A stretch of DNA of 64,000 bases from UBA7328 sp002471345 (GCA_964011275.1 CAXGOB010000006.1:37875-101874), one strand, 5' to 3'. Counted from the stretch's first letter, positions 45,564 through 54,988 are shown. The notes: generated by a model not told the origin, from the sequence alone. Translations and numbers: made by a program.

Positions 45564-45938
45564 CTAATTCAAGGTTTTAAGTTTTTCTTTTAATTGATTG
45601 AAGTCTAAAGGTTTAGTAAAGAATTCATCCGCCCCTAGAGATTCAGCAGTATTCATGTTACTCTGATCTCCATAAGCTGATATCATCATGACTACTGGAG
45701 GGGGGACAACATATTTCTTTTTCAAGTATTCTAAAAGCTCAAGACCACTCATTCCAGGCATATTGATATCTGAAAGAATCAAATCAGCTTTTATCTCCAT
45801 ATTATTCAAAGTATCAATAGCTTCTTGGCCTGACAAGGCAAATTCCAACCTCATCTCTCCATTCCTTATCTCTTTTCGGAATCGTTGTTTGAAGAGCATT
45901 TGCACGTCCTCCTCGTCATCTACTATTAGTATTTTCAT
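45564..45938 (-). CDS. single-domain response regulator
   Basis: A 124-residue stand-alone receiver domain: IVDDEEDVQ pocket, phospho-Asp in LILSDINMPGMSGLELL, the Ser/Thr switch in MMISAYGD and Lys in FFTKPLD. There is no output domain, so it passes on phosphate or acts by protein contact. It resembles the receiver of the next gene, which suggests local duplication. It sits 27 bp after the kinase fragment and one base before the response regulator-cyclase. Confidence 0.93.
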   Translation of the reverse strand: MKILIVDDEEDVQMLFKQRFRKEIRNGEMRLEFALSGQEAIDTLNNMEIKADLILSDINMPGMSGLELLEYLKKKYVVPPPVVMMISAYGDQSNMNTAESLGADEFFTKPLDFNQLKEKLKTLN

Positions 45939-45965
45939 TGGTTCTTTATTAATTGGTAATTAAGA

Positions 45966-46388
45966 TTATTTTTCTCCTACAGGTAATTTAACAATAAATT
46001 TCGTTCCGTTTCCATTTTTCGATTCCACATTCAATTCTCCTCCATGTGCTTTCACAATATCATAACTCAAGGACAGCCCTAATCCAGTACCTTGCCCTGT
46101 TGGTTTAGTAGTGAAAAATGGTTCGAATATTTTGTCTCGAATTTCATCATTAATTACATAGCCATTATCCTCTACTATAATTTCAATGAACCTATTTTTA
46201 TCATTCCTAGTTCCAGAGTGACTTATTGTAGAAACCGTAACGGCAGGTTTAAATTCATTGTTTTCACTTTGCTCCTTTTTATTCATTACAGCATGAAAAG
46301 CATTAGTTATGAGATTTAAAAACACTCTCCCTATATCCTGTGGAATCACCTTAATCAAAGTCATGGTTTTGTCATAGTTCGTTATCAT
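45966..46388 (-). CDS. N-terminally truncated sensor histidine kinase (ATPase fragment)
   Basis: Only the C-terminal part of a histidine kinase remains: a HATPase domain with the N box (RVFLNLITNAFHAV), G1 (VEDNGYVINDE), F and G2 boxes (IFEPFFTTKPTGQGTGLGLSL) and the ending GTKFIVKLP. Upstream of the first ATG, the same frame still encodes kinase-like AYHGLRARDTKFNAE back to 46433, where homology ends abruptly in the adhesin gene. The dimerisation/phospho-histidine domain and all sensor parts are missing, so it cannot autophosphorylate normally. The two response regulators that follow were presumably its partners. Confidence 0.85.
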   Translation of the reverse strand: MITNYDKTMTLIKVIPQDIGRVFLNLITNAFHAVMNKKEQSENNEFKPAVTVSTISHSGTRNDKNRFIEIIVEDNGYVINDEIRDKIFEPFFTTKPTGQGTGLGLSLSYDIVKAHGGELNVESKNGNGTKFIVKLPVGEK

Positions 46389-46417
46389 CTCAGCATTAAA
46401 TTTAGTATCCCTTGCTC

Positions 46418-49400
46418 TCAGACCATGATATGCATCTTTTGGCTGCAGTTATTACTTAATCCATTGTCATCTTCTACCGTCCAAGTTACCGTTGTTTCTC
46501 CTAATGGGTAAACTGTTAATCCATCATTGTAAACTGTATCTGCTCCACAATTATCTGAGGTCAGAGAATTTTCTATATCTACTCCACTTACTGCACACTC
46601 TCCTGATGTCACATAATAAGTAGTGTCTGATGGACATGTGATACTTGGAGCTATGTTGTCTGTTACTTCTACTACTTGAATACAAGTATTGGTATTGCCT
46701 GAGTTGTCTTCTGCTGTCCAGGATACTTCTGTGATTCCTAGTGGATATGTTGATAGCGCATTGTTACTTTTATCAACTAAGGTGCAATTGTCTGTGATGG
46801 TTGGTATTGCTAATGTTAAGCCACTTCCTGTACACAAGCCTACATCTACATTTACTTTTAAAGTGTCTGCACATACAAGAACAGGTTGGATTGTATCTAA
46901 TACTGTAATCTTTTGGTTGCAGTTATTGCTTAATCCATTGTCATCTTCTACTGTCCACATTACTGTGATCTCTCCTAATGGATAAACTGTTAATCCATCA
47001 TTGTATACTGTGTCAACTCCACAATTATCTGAGGTCAGAGCATTTCCTATATCTACTCCACTAATTGAACAGGATACTGATGACACATAATAAGTGGTGT
47101 CTGATGGGCAGGTAATGCTCGGAGCTATGTTATCTGTTACTTCTACTACTTGAATACAAGTGTTGGAATTGCCTGAGTTGTCTTCTGCTGTCCAGGTGAC
47201 TTCTGTAATTCCAAGTGGATAGGTTGATGGTGCATTGTTGCTGGTATCGACTAATGTGCAATTGTCTGTGATGGTTGGGATGGTTAGAGTCAATCCACTT
47301 GCTGCACACAAGCCTACATCTACATTCACTTTTAAAGTATCAGCACATACCAGAACTGGTTGGATCGTATCAATTACTGTTATCTTTTGGCTACAGTTAT
47401 TACTCAAGCCATTGTCATCTTCTACTGTCCACATTACTGTGGCCTCTCCTAATGGATAAACTGTTAATCCATCATTGTAAACTGTATCTACTCCACAATT
47501 ATCTGAGGTCAGAGAATTTCCTATATCTACTCCACTTACTGCACACTCTCCTGATGTCACATAATAAGTGGTGTCTGATGGACAGGTAATACTCGGAGCT
47601 ATGTTATCTGTTACTTCTACTACTTGAATACAAGTGTTGGTATTGCCTGAGTTGTCTTCTGCTGTCCAGGTGACTTCTGTGATGCCAAGTGGGTATATCG
47701 CTGATTCATTATTACTTGTATCTACTAATGTGCAATTGTCTGTGATGGTTGGGATGCTTAAGATCAATCCACTTGCTGTACACAAGCCTCCATCTACATT
47801 TACTTTTAAGGTATCTGCACATACTAGAACTGGTTGGATGGTATCTAATACTGTGATCTTTTGACTGCAGTTATTGCTTAATTCATTGTCATCTTCTAAC
47901 GTCCACAGAACTGTGGTTTCTCCTAGTGGGTATATTGTCAGTCCATCATTGTATACCGTATCTACTCCACAATTATCTGAGGTCAGAGCATTTCCTATAT
48001 CTACTCCACTTACTGTACACTCTACTGATGTCACATAATAAGTGGTGTCTGATGGACAAGTAATGCTCGGAACTATGTTATCTGTTACTTCTACTATTTG
48101 AATGCATGTATTGGTGTTTCCTGAGTTGTCTGCTGCAGCCCAAGTTACTTCTGTAATTCCTAATGGATATGAAGCTAATTCATTATTACTTGTATCTACA
48201 ACAATGCAATTGTCTGTGATGGTTGGTGTGGCTAATGTAAATCCACTAGCTGTACACAAGCCTCCATGTACATTTACTTTTAAGGTGTCTGCACAGACCA
48301 GAACTGGCTGGATGGTATCTAATAAAGTGATCTTTTGGTTGCAGTTATTGCTTAATCCATTCTCATCTTCTACTGTCCAAGTTACCGTTGTTTCTCCTAA
48401 TGGGTAAACTGTTAATCCATCATTATATACTGTATCTACTCCACAATTATCTGAGGTCAGAGCATTTCCTATATCTACTCCACTTACTGTACACTCTACT
48501 GATGACACATAATAAGTGGTGTCTGTTGGACAAGTAATGCTCGGAGCTATGTTATCTTTTACTTCTACTACCTGAATACAAGTATTTGTATTGCCAGAGT
48601 TGTCCTCTGCTGTCCAGGTGACTTCTGTAATGCCAAGTGGGTATATCGCTGATTCATTGTTACTTGTATCTACTAATGTGCAATTGTCTGTGATGGTTGG
48701 GATTGCTAATGTTAAGCTACTTGCTGTACACAAGCCTCCATCTACATTAACTTTTAAGGTATCTGCACAGACCAGAGCTGGTTGGATCTTATCTAATACA
48801 GTGATCTTTTGACTGCAGGTAGCGGTATTTCCTGAGTTATCTTCTACTGTCCACAATACTGTGGTCTCTTCCAATGGATAGGTGCCTAAACCATCATTGT
48901 CCACACTACTAATTCCACAATTATCTGAGGTGATTGCACTACCAATACTTACTCCACTTACTGTGCATGATCCTGATGATACATTGTAGGTTGTATCTGA
49001 TGGACAACTTATGATAGGATCAATATTATCTACTACTTCTATTACTTGTGTGCAGGTAGCAGTATTTCCTGAGTTATCTTCTACTGTCCAAAAAACGGTG
49101 GTCTCTTCCAATGGGTATGTGGCTAAACCATCATTATCCACACTACTAATTCCACAATTATCTGAGGTGGTTGCACTACCGATACTTACTCCACTGACAG
49201 TGCATGATCCTGATGACACATAATAAGTTGTATCTGATGGACAAGAAATGGTTGGAGAAGTATTATCTGAAATAGTAATTGTACTTGTGCATTGATCGGT
49301 GTTGCCTTCGTCATCAGTTACCGTCAATGTAACTATTGTCATGCCTACCTCACTGCAATCAAATGAAGGTTTTGACAGAGAAAGTGAAAGGTCGTTGTCA

Positions 49401-50584
49401 CAATTGTCAGATGAGTTGTTGTCAACTGAATTAGGGTCAACTGTGATAGATCCTCTTGCATCCAATGAAACTGAAACATCTTGACATATAGCCTCTGGCC
49501 CATCGACTTCTGAGGAGCCAAAAGAATAGGTAGGAGGGTTGCAACTATATTTGGCTAGAACAACATAATCCACATAAAAATCATAGCCTCCACGAACCAT
49601 GATCCTATCAAAACCTGAATAATTACGACTGGTAATACTACTAGTTACTTGTGCTAGAGATTCTCCTTGATTATTAAAAAGCTCTCCTTCATTTTCATTA
49701 TTAGCAGTACATCGTCTGAGTTCTGTTATTACAAATGTATCTCTGGGTATAATCGGATTTAAATTTACACTCGAGCTATTTCCTCCTCTAGCATTACTTC
49801 TTCTTTCAATCGCGAAATTACTCCCTGTATGTCCATTTCTGTTAATCCCATATCCATTATAACTACTATTTTCTACGCCATATCTATTCAATGAACAGCC
49901 AGCATTAGAATTCCCATCATTTGGTCGGACTTCCTTAGAGACTAAAACATAATCATTTAGAGAGAAATTTAAAGCGATTTCTGCACCATTAGGATCACAT
50001 TCATTTTCTTTTTTCAATACGGATAGTCCTGCATACATCCCAGTAGAGAAATCACCACTTCCAGCATCTACTATACCAGCACTGGAGGTAAAGTCATTAA
50101 AGTATTCAAAAACGTTACTAGCATCCCCAGCAGATCCACATCCTCCATAATACATATATATAGTTGTACCAGTCGTTGGAATTGATGGTATTTCAACCCA
50201 AACTACTCCATTCGTTGCATTAAAAGTCTGTGTCCAATGCTCAATTACAGAGGTTTGATTACTTGATGTAAATTGAATATTTGAATAAGCGGAATTTATT
50301 TCAGGGCTCTTCGGTACTTGTAATTTAACCTGATAATCTGTCAGCAAAGTCGCCCCTCCATTTATTGTAATTGGAACCCTTTTTTCACAATCACATATCC
50401 AATTTGATTGTTTGTCAAAATATTCGGATGAGATTGAAAAATCTACTGATTTAACCAACTTCAAAACATTCGTATTGGGCTTATCAATAACGTAGTCGGT
50501 ATAGTCGAAGGCCAAGAGGACAATAAGCCCAATGGCAATTATGACTTTAAATAAAACTGAAGTTTTGAAACTCATACAATTCAT
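46418..50584 (-). CDS. HYR-repeat surface protein with DUF2341 domain, C-terminally truncated
   Basis: A 1388-residue secreted protein. An N-terminal hydrophobic segment is followed by a DUF2341-type domain (about residues 70-160; LLTDYQVKLQVPKSPEIN ... TTIYMYYGGCG), a concanavalin-like region, and a HYR-like module. Then twelve 79-residue HYR modules (CPSDTTYYVSSG ... SDNCG ... YPLGETTVTWTVEDDNG) follow. The last ten modules alternate between two types. The protein stops inside module twelve with a foreign tail (MHIMV) and lacks the sorting domain expected for type IX export. Probably an adhesin-like surface protein originally; in this assembly it is joined to a histidine kinase fragment. 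Confidence 0.88.
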   Translation of the reverse strand: MNCMSFKTSVLFKVIIAIGLIVLLAFDYTDYVIDKPNTNVLKLVKSVDFSISSEYFDKQSNWICDCEKRVPITINGGATLLTDYQVKLQVPKSPEINSAYSNIQFTSSNQTSVIEHWTQTFNATNGVVWVEIPSIPTTGTTIYMYYGGCGSAGDASNVFEYFNDFTSSAGIVDAGSGDFSTGMYAGLSVLKKENECDPNGAEIALNFSLNDYVLVSKEVRPNDGNSNAGCSLNRYGVENSSYNGYGINRNGHTGSNFAIERRSNARGGNSSSVNLNPIIPRDTFVITELRRCTANNENEGELFNNQGESLAQVTSSITSRNYSGFDRIMVRGGYDFYVDYVVLAKYSCNPPTYSFGSSEVDGPEAICQDVSVSLDARGSITVDPNSVDNNSSDNCDNDLSLSLSKPSFDCSEVGMTIVTLTVTDDEGNTDQCTSTITISDNTSPTISCPSDTTYYVSSGSCTVSGVSIGSATTSDNCGISSVDNDGLATYPLEETTVFWTVEDNSGNTATCTQVIEVVDNIDPIISCPSDTTYNVSSGSCTVSGVSIGSAITSDNCGISSVDNDGLGTYPLEETTVLWTVEDNSGNTATCSQKITVLDKIQPALVCADTLKVNVDGGLCTASSLTLAIPTITDNCTLVDTSNNESAIYPLGITEVTWTAEDNSGNTNTCIQVVEVKDNIAPSITCPTDTTYYVSSVECTVSGVDIGNALTSDNCGVDTVYNDGLTVYPLGETTVTWTVEDENGLSNNCNQKITLLDTIQPVLVCADTLKVNVHGGLCTASGFTLATPTITDNCIVVDTSNNELASYPLGITEVTWAAADNSGNTNTCIQIVEVTDNIVPSITCPSDTTYYVTSVECTVSGVDIGNALTSDNCGVDTVYNDGLTIYPLGETTVLWTLEDDNELSNNCSQKITVLDTIQPVLVCADTLKVNVDGGLCTASGLILSIPTITDNCTLVDTSNNESAIYPLGITEVTWTAEDNSGNTNTCIQVVEVTDNIAPSITCPSDTTYYVTSGECAVSGVDIGNSLTSDNCGVDTVYNDGLTVYPLGEATVMWTVEDDNGLSNNCSQKITVIDTIQPVLVCADTLKVNVDVGLCAASGLTLTIPTITDNCTLVDTSNNAPSTYPLGITEVTWTAEDNSGNSNTCIQVVEVTDNIAPSITCPSDTTYYVSSVSCSISGVDIGNALTSDNCGVDTVYNDGLTVYPLGEITVMWTVEDDNGLSNNCNQKITVLDTIQPVLVCADTLKVNVDVGLCTGSGLTLAIPTITDNCTLVDKSNNALSTYPLGITEVSWTAEDNSGNTNTCIQVVEVTDNIAPSITCPSDTTYYVTSGECAVSGVDIENSLTSDNCGADTVYNDGLTVYPLGETTVTWTVEDDNGLSNNCSQKMHIMV
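46426..46440. other. gene-to-gene breakpoint between HYR adhesin and kinase
   Basis: Up to 46434 (reading the plus strand leftwards) the sequence matches the HYR repeats (ATCTTTTGG plus CTGCAG; the equivalent place in other units continues with GTT/CTGT). From 46433 on it reads as histidine kinase. The adhesin frame then ends in five foreign residues, MHIMV, and a stop. This is a deletion or misassembly point. Confidence 0.75.
46434..48812 (-). repeat. higher-order tandem repeat of alternating HYR modules
   Basis: Five copies of a 474-bp unit (158 residues), each a pair of modules: one beginning PVLVCADTLKVNV and one beginning PSITCPSDTTYYV. Copies are nearly identical in DNA, and the same short differences recur between alternating modules, indicating amplification as pairs. 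The left end is cut by the breakpoint at 46433. Confidence 0.85.
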
Positions 50585-50896
50585 ACTTCTTATAAGGTGG
50601 CTTATGCAACCTTATTAATCTGTTTTAGCTTCTCAATTAGAAATTGAATTGTCTTATTAAATGGACTTGAGGGGATGTTCAAAGTATAAGACTAATTACA
50701 TATTACAAATATATATAATTTATAATCTATTGATAATGAATTAATTAAAAAATACAGATAAATAATTTTGCCCTGAATCGAAGAAAACTTCATATTTTTT
50801 CATCCCCAGCATTAAACCTTTCCATTATGAAGACATCTAACATTACGTCAGCCCTTACTTGAGAAGGCATTTTTAACATCTAAAAAACAATCAGTT
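50585..50896. other. intergenic region between HYR gene and lysine-tailed protein gene
   Basis: A 312-bp divergent AT-rich region. I see no gene. One 7-bp inverted repeat with a 10-nt loop (ATAAGGT at 50592-50598, ACCTTAT at 50609-50615) lies in the presumed leader of the HYR gene; otherwise nothing recognisable. Confidence 0.4.
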
Positions 50897-51985
50897 ATGA
50901 CTCCGATTAACCATTTAACAAGCATTCTAGCTGCACTTTTATTGAGTGTTTCATTCACCACAGCACAAGAGAAACAATCTGGAATGCCTGGCGACAATTT
51001 CAGTTTGGAAGGAGCTCTGGAACTTTTTAAAACAGCTGAATCTCCCGAACACTTTGAAGAACTCTTAAACAAAGAAGATGGTCAGGTCAACAATCTTGAC
51101 CTTAATGAAGATGGTGATATTGACTATATACGCGTTATTGATCACCTTGAAGAAGATGCCCATGCCATAACTTTACAAGTACCAATTGGTAAAAATGATG
51201 CCCAGGATATTGCTGTGATCGCAATAGAAAAAACAGGACAAGACAATGCCACACTTCAAATCATAGGTGATGAAGAAATTTATGGGGAGGAAGTTATCAT
51301 TGAGCCCTTTGGTGAAGTGGGCTCAAGTGATGGAAAAGGAGGTCCATCGGCTGAATATACTGTGTCAAGAGTAGTTGTAAATGTCTGGTTCTGGCCATCT
51401 GTAAGATACATGTACAGACCCACATATAGAGCGTATGTCTCTCCATTTTCTTGGGGTTACTATCCAGGATGGTGGAGACCATGGAAGCCACTTTCATGGG
51501 CCTTTTATGGTCCAAGAGTATCTACATGGCGCATAGGATATAGAGTTACACCAACTCTAAGGCTTACAAGAGCACGCAGAATCTATACACCTCGAAGAAC
51601 AACCTCTGTCACGGTAGTAAATAGATACAAAGTGAACAAAACCAATTACGTAGCAAAAAGAAAAACCGTAAGAACAACAAAAGGGATAAAAACGTCCTCT
51701 ACCAATAATAAATCAATTGTAACTAAATCGAATAGAAAGGTCATTGCTAAAGATGGGAATCGTAAAACTGTTGTAGACAAAACTTCAAGAAAAGCCGTCG
51801 CCACTGATGGGAACAAGAAAGCTGTTGTGGATAGAAGTACAAGCCAGGCAGTAGGAACTAATGGAAAAACAAAAGTAGCAAGGAAGAAAAAAACGAAAAC
51901 AACCAAAGTAAAGTCGAAGAATGGGAAGAAGGCTGTAAAAAAGACAAAAGTGAAAAAGAAAAAAGTGAAAAAGAAAAAGAATTAA
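50897..51985 (+). CDS. secreted protein with acidic calcium-like loop and lysine-rich repeat tail (hypothetical)
   Basis: A 362-residue protein with a signal peptide (about 1-23, cut after TTAQ). The N-terminal domain carries an EF-hand-like DLNEDGDIDYIRV segment. The middle (about 165-225) is aromatic-rich (VWFWPSVRYMYRPTYRAY; WGYYPGWWRPW). The last about 130 residues are basic, with a repeated block of about 17 residues (VIAKDGNRKTVVDKTSR, AVATDGNKKAVVDRSTS, AVGTNGKTK) before a nearly pure lysine tail. This fits a surface or nucleic-acid/polyanion-binding role. I do not recognise a named family. A terminator follows. Confidence 0.7.
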   Translation: MTPINHLTSILAALLLSVSFTTAQEKQSGMPGDNFSLEGALELFKTAESPEHFEELLNKEDGQVNNLDLNEDGDIDYIRVIDHLEEDAHAITLQVPIGKNDAQDIAVIAIEKTGQDNATLQIIGDEEIYGEEVIIEPFGEVGSSDGKGGPSAEYTVSRVVVNVWFWPSVRYMYRPTYRAYVSPFSWGYYPGWWRPWKPLSWAFYGPRVSTWRIGYRVTPTLRLTRARRIYTPRRTTSVTVVNRYKVNKTNYVAKRKTVRTTKGIKTSSTNNKSIVTKSNRKVIAKDGNRKTVVDKTSRKAVATDGNKKAVVDRSTSQAVGTNGKTKVARKKKTKTTKVKSKNGKKAVKKTKVKKKKVKKKKN

Positions 51986-52039
51986 TGGTTGAATAGAGTC
52001 ATTAGAAAGAGGCTTGACTTTGCCTATTTCTAGAGAAGC

Positions 52040-52080
52040 AGCCCAATTCAGTGCGATGTATTGATTTGGGCTTTTTTCTT
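52040..52080 (+). terminator. intrinsic terminator after the lysine-tailed protein gene
   Basis: AGCCCAATTCA (52040-52050) pairs with TGATTTGGGCT (52062-52072), one mismatch in 11, followed by TTTTTCTTTT. Confidence 0.8.
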
Positions 52081-52166
52081 TTCCAGATATAAGAATTTGA
52101 AAATGGACAGAAAGCTGTTCTATCATTTTGGATATAACTTGTATTTTGGTCACAAAGAGAAGACCT

Positions 52167-54293
52167 ATGTCAAAAACCTTAAAATATAGAACTTGCCACT
52201 TATGCGAAGCAATGTGTGGTATTGAAATCGAACTACAAAACAATGAACCGATCAAAATACGAGGAGACAAAAAAGACCCTTTTAGTAGAGGCCATATTTG
52301 TCCAAAGGCAGTAGCACTTATTGATATTCATAAAGATCCAGACAGGCTTAAAAGACCTGTGAAGAAAACCCCGAATGGTTGGAAAAAAATAGACTGGCAA
52401 ACCGCATTTGATGAAATATCTGAAAAAGTAGTCGATATTCAAAAACAATATAGCAAAGATGCCATTGCCATGTACAATGGCAATCCAACCATTCACAATT
52501 TAGGAGCCACCCTATTTGTACCTCAATTTCTCAGAGCATTAAAGACTAAAAATAGATTTTCAGCAACTTCTGTCGATCAATTATCACATCACTTGGCTGC
52601 CCATTATATGTTTGGCAATGGCATTATTCTTCCTGTTCCAGATATTGATCATACAGATTTTTGGCTGATCCTCGGTGGCAACCCCATGGTTTCTAATGGA
52701 AGTATTATGACTGCTCCGGACATTGGCAATAGAATGAAAGATATTATCAACCGTGACGGTAAAATAGTGGTGGTAGATCCAAGGTATACTGAAACTGCCG
52801 AGAGAGCAACGAAGCATCTTTTTATAAAACCAGGAACTGATGTTTGGCTTTTACTAGCCATGATTAACGAGGTTATTAATAATGGCTATGTAAACCTTGG
52901 CCATTTGGATAAAATGTTGGAGTCAAATACTATTTTAAAGATTAGTGAATTAGTTTCATTTTGTACAATAAAATTAGCTTCAGAACATACAGGAATTTCA
53001 GAGCGAAATATTAAACGATTGGCTCATTCATACGCTACTGCAAAATCTGCAGTCTGCTATGGAAGGTTAGGTGTATCAACCGTAAAATATGGAAGTCTCA
53101 GCCAATGGGCAGTAAATGCATTAAACATACTTACTGGAAACTTGGATAAAAAAGGAGGCGCTATGTTTCCAGCTCCTGCATTTGATAGTGTGGCAGGCAA
53201 ACAAATGTCACCCAAATTTGGACGATGGAAAAGCAGAATTAGAAACCTTCCTGAATATGGGGGAGAATTGCCTTCTGCAACTTTAGCCGAAGAAATTTTA
53301 ACTCCTGGAGAGGGACAGATTAAAGCACTATTTACAAATTGCGGTAACCCTGTTCTTTCTACTCCAAATGGTAAGCAACTGGATAAGGCATTAGACAGCT
53401 TAGAATTTATGGTTTCCATTGATATTTACATCAATGAGACAACATCCCATGCCGATTACATCTTACCTCCAGCAGCAGGCCTGGAAGTAGCCCACTTTGA
53501 TATTGGATTTAACAATTTAGCCATACGAAACACAGTAAAGTATAGTGATCCAATAATTCCAAAAGAGGAAGGAACTCTATATGATTATCAAATTTTTCAA
53601 GGTCTTATAAAAGCCATTCAAAAAGATGTGTTACCTAAAGACCCCATTGCTCGTCAAAGTATGGAAATGATGTATCATATCACTCCTCAAATGATGCTAG
53701 ACAAGGTGATGGGTACTGGAAGATATAATCTTACAGTTGATGAATTAAGGAAATACCCACATGGCATTGATTTAGGCGCCCTTACCCCTTGCATAGAAGA
53801 AAGAATTATTACTCCTGACAAGAAAATTGACCTTCTACCTAAAATCTATATTGAAGAAATTCAAAAAGTAAAAGAAGAAAAATTGACAGATCAAACCAAA
53901 TTAGATCTTATTGGACGAAGACATCTTAGAAGCAATAACTCATGGATGCACAATAGTCATCGTCTTGTAAAAGGACCTAAAAGATGCACCGCTCTTATTC
54001 ATCCGGACGATGCAGAAAAAAGAGGCATTTCGAATGGTGATGTAATCTCTGTCTCATCTAGAGTAGGTACCGTAGACCTACCCGCTGAGGTAACCAAAAC
54101 AATAGCCAAAGGTGTTATAAGTATTCCTCATGGATGGGGGCACAATCGCAAAGGAGTGAAATTATCAGTAGCTCAAAAGCATGCTGGTGTTAGCTTAAAT
54201 GACCTTACTGATGAAATGTTTGTAGAAGAGCTAACAGGAGTTACAGTTTTGAGTGCAATTCCAGTAGATGTCGTTCTATCTGCAGCTTCATAA
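52167..54293 (+). CDS. molybdopterin-dependent oxidoreductase (DMSO reductase family)
   Basis: A 708-residue molybdopterin oxidoreductase. I use the ATG at 52167 (MSKTLKYRTCHLCEAMCGIE); the preceding TTG start adds 13 residues before the conserved N terminus. The [4Fe-4S] motif CHLCEAMC ... HICPKA, the MGD-binding segments (LILGGNPMVSNGSI, VVVDPRYTETAERA, FIKPGTDVWLLLAMI) and the C-terminal dinucleotide-binding domain (RRHLRSNNSWMHNSHRL ... VSIPHGWGHNRKGV) are present. The region that carries the Mo ligand reads SATSVDQLSHHLAA with no Cys or Sec visible. No Tat signal or electron-transfer partner is present, so it is likely cytoplasmic. Substrate unknown; formate dehydrogenase- and nitrate reductase-like enzymes are relatives. 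Confidence 0.88.
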   Translation: MSKTLKYRTCHLCEAMCGIEIELQNNEPIKIRGDKKDPFSRGHICPKAVALIDIHKDPDRLKRPVKKTPNGWKKIDWQTAFDEISEKVVDIQKQYSKDAIAMYNGNPTIHNLGATLFVPQFLRALKTKNRFSATSVDQLSHHLAAHYMFGNGIILPVPDIDHTDFWLILGGNPMVSNGSIMTAPDIGNRMKDIINRDGKIVVVDPRYTETAERATKHLFIKPGTDVWLLLAMINEVINNGYVNLGHLDKMLESNTILKISELVSFCTIKLASEHTGISERNIKRLAHSYATAKSAVCYGRLGVSTVKYGSLSQWAVNALNILTGNLDKKGGAMFPAPAFDSVAGKQMSPKFGRWKSRIRNLPEYGGELPSATLAEEILTPGEGQIKALFTNCGNPVLSTPNGKQLDKALDSLEFMVSIDIYINETTSHADYILPPAAGLEVAHFDIGFNNLAIRNTVKYSDPIIPKEEGTLYDYQIFQGLIKAIQKDVLPKDPIARQSMEMMYHITPQMMLDKVMGTGRYNLTVDELRKYPHGIDLGALTPCIEERIITPDKKIDLLPKIYIEEIQKVKEEKLTDQTKLDLIGRRHLRSNNSWMHNSHRLVKGPKRCTALIHPDDAEKRGISNGDVISVSSRVGTVDLPAEVTKTIAKGVISIPHGWGHNRKGVKLSVAQKHAGVSLNDLTDEMFVEELTGVTVLSAIPVDVVLSAAS

Positions 54294-54339
54294 GAATAAA
54301 TAGGACGATTTCAAATCGACATAGTATAAAGTCTAATTT

Positions 54340-54747
54340 ATGAATGTGAAAATCACATCTCGGGATACTCCTAAAAAAGATGAAGTCATTGAACTTTATG
54401 CTTCAAACCAATGGTCTTCAGCAAAGAAACCAGATCTACTTTATGATGGCTTGATTAATTCATCAATGCTAGTTACGGCAAGAATAAACAGCATGCTCGT
54501 GGGACTAGGGAATGCACTATCCGATGGACACTTAGTGGTGTATTATCCACACCTCTTAATTCACCCTGAATATCATAGAATGGGAATTGGCCAAAAGATA
54601 GTTGCCGAATTTCAAAAGACTTATAAAGATTTTCACCAGCAGATATTAGTAGCTGATGGAAAAGCAATTGATTTCTATGAAAAGTGTGGATTTGTAAAAG
54701 GTGGAGAGACTCAATCAATGTGGATCTATCAAGGAGATGAGCATTGA
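54340..54747 (+). CDS. GNAT family N-acetyltransferase
   Basis: A 135-residue acetyltransferase. The acetyl-CoA-binding motif A is HPEYHRMGIGQKIVAEFQ (R/QxxGxG/A as RMGIG), followed by motif B (LVADGKAIDFYEKCGFVKGG). The small-molecule or protein substrate cannot be read. It follows the molybdopterin oxidoreductase gene by 46 bp on the same strand. Confidence 0.9.
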   Translation: MNVKITSRDTPKKDEVIELYASNQWSSAKKPDLLYDGLINSSMLVTARINSMLVGLGNALSDGHLVVYYPHLLIHPEYHRMGIGQKIVAEFQKTYKDFHQQILVADGKAIDFYEKCGFVKGGETQSMWIYQGDEH

Positions 54748-54988
54748 TAAGCACACCAAATGGAAACCACTCAAGGTGAATTCAAAACAGGGCTAATGGT
54801 GTCCTTTCATTTTCAATGCTAATCTAATTCACCAGAGATTTTCTTCCTTTTTTTCTTTCAGATGATGTATTTTACTCAGAAACACATATATACTTCCTGT
54901 TAAGTTTGAGATACCTATTTATAAAAAACCCATTTAATTGAGGGACTTTTAAAATTAATTGAGGAAGCAACTAGAATCCAAAAAGTAA

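Noticed and set aside
46434..49250. Regularly spaced DNA repeats that could suggest a CRISPR array or satellite.
   Set aside because: The period is 237/474 bp, there are no short spacers, and the repeats are in-frame protein modules.
46689..49484. Several plus-strand open frames of 70-100 codons that resemble each other.
   Set aside because: They are antisense shadows of the HYR tandem repeats; they repeat only because the real gene repeats.
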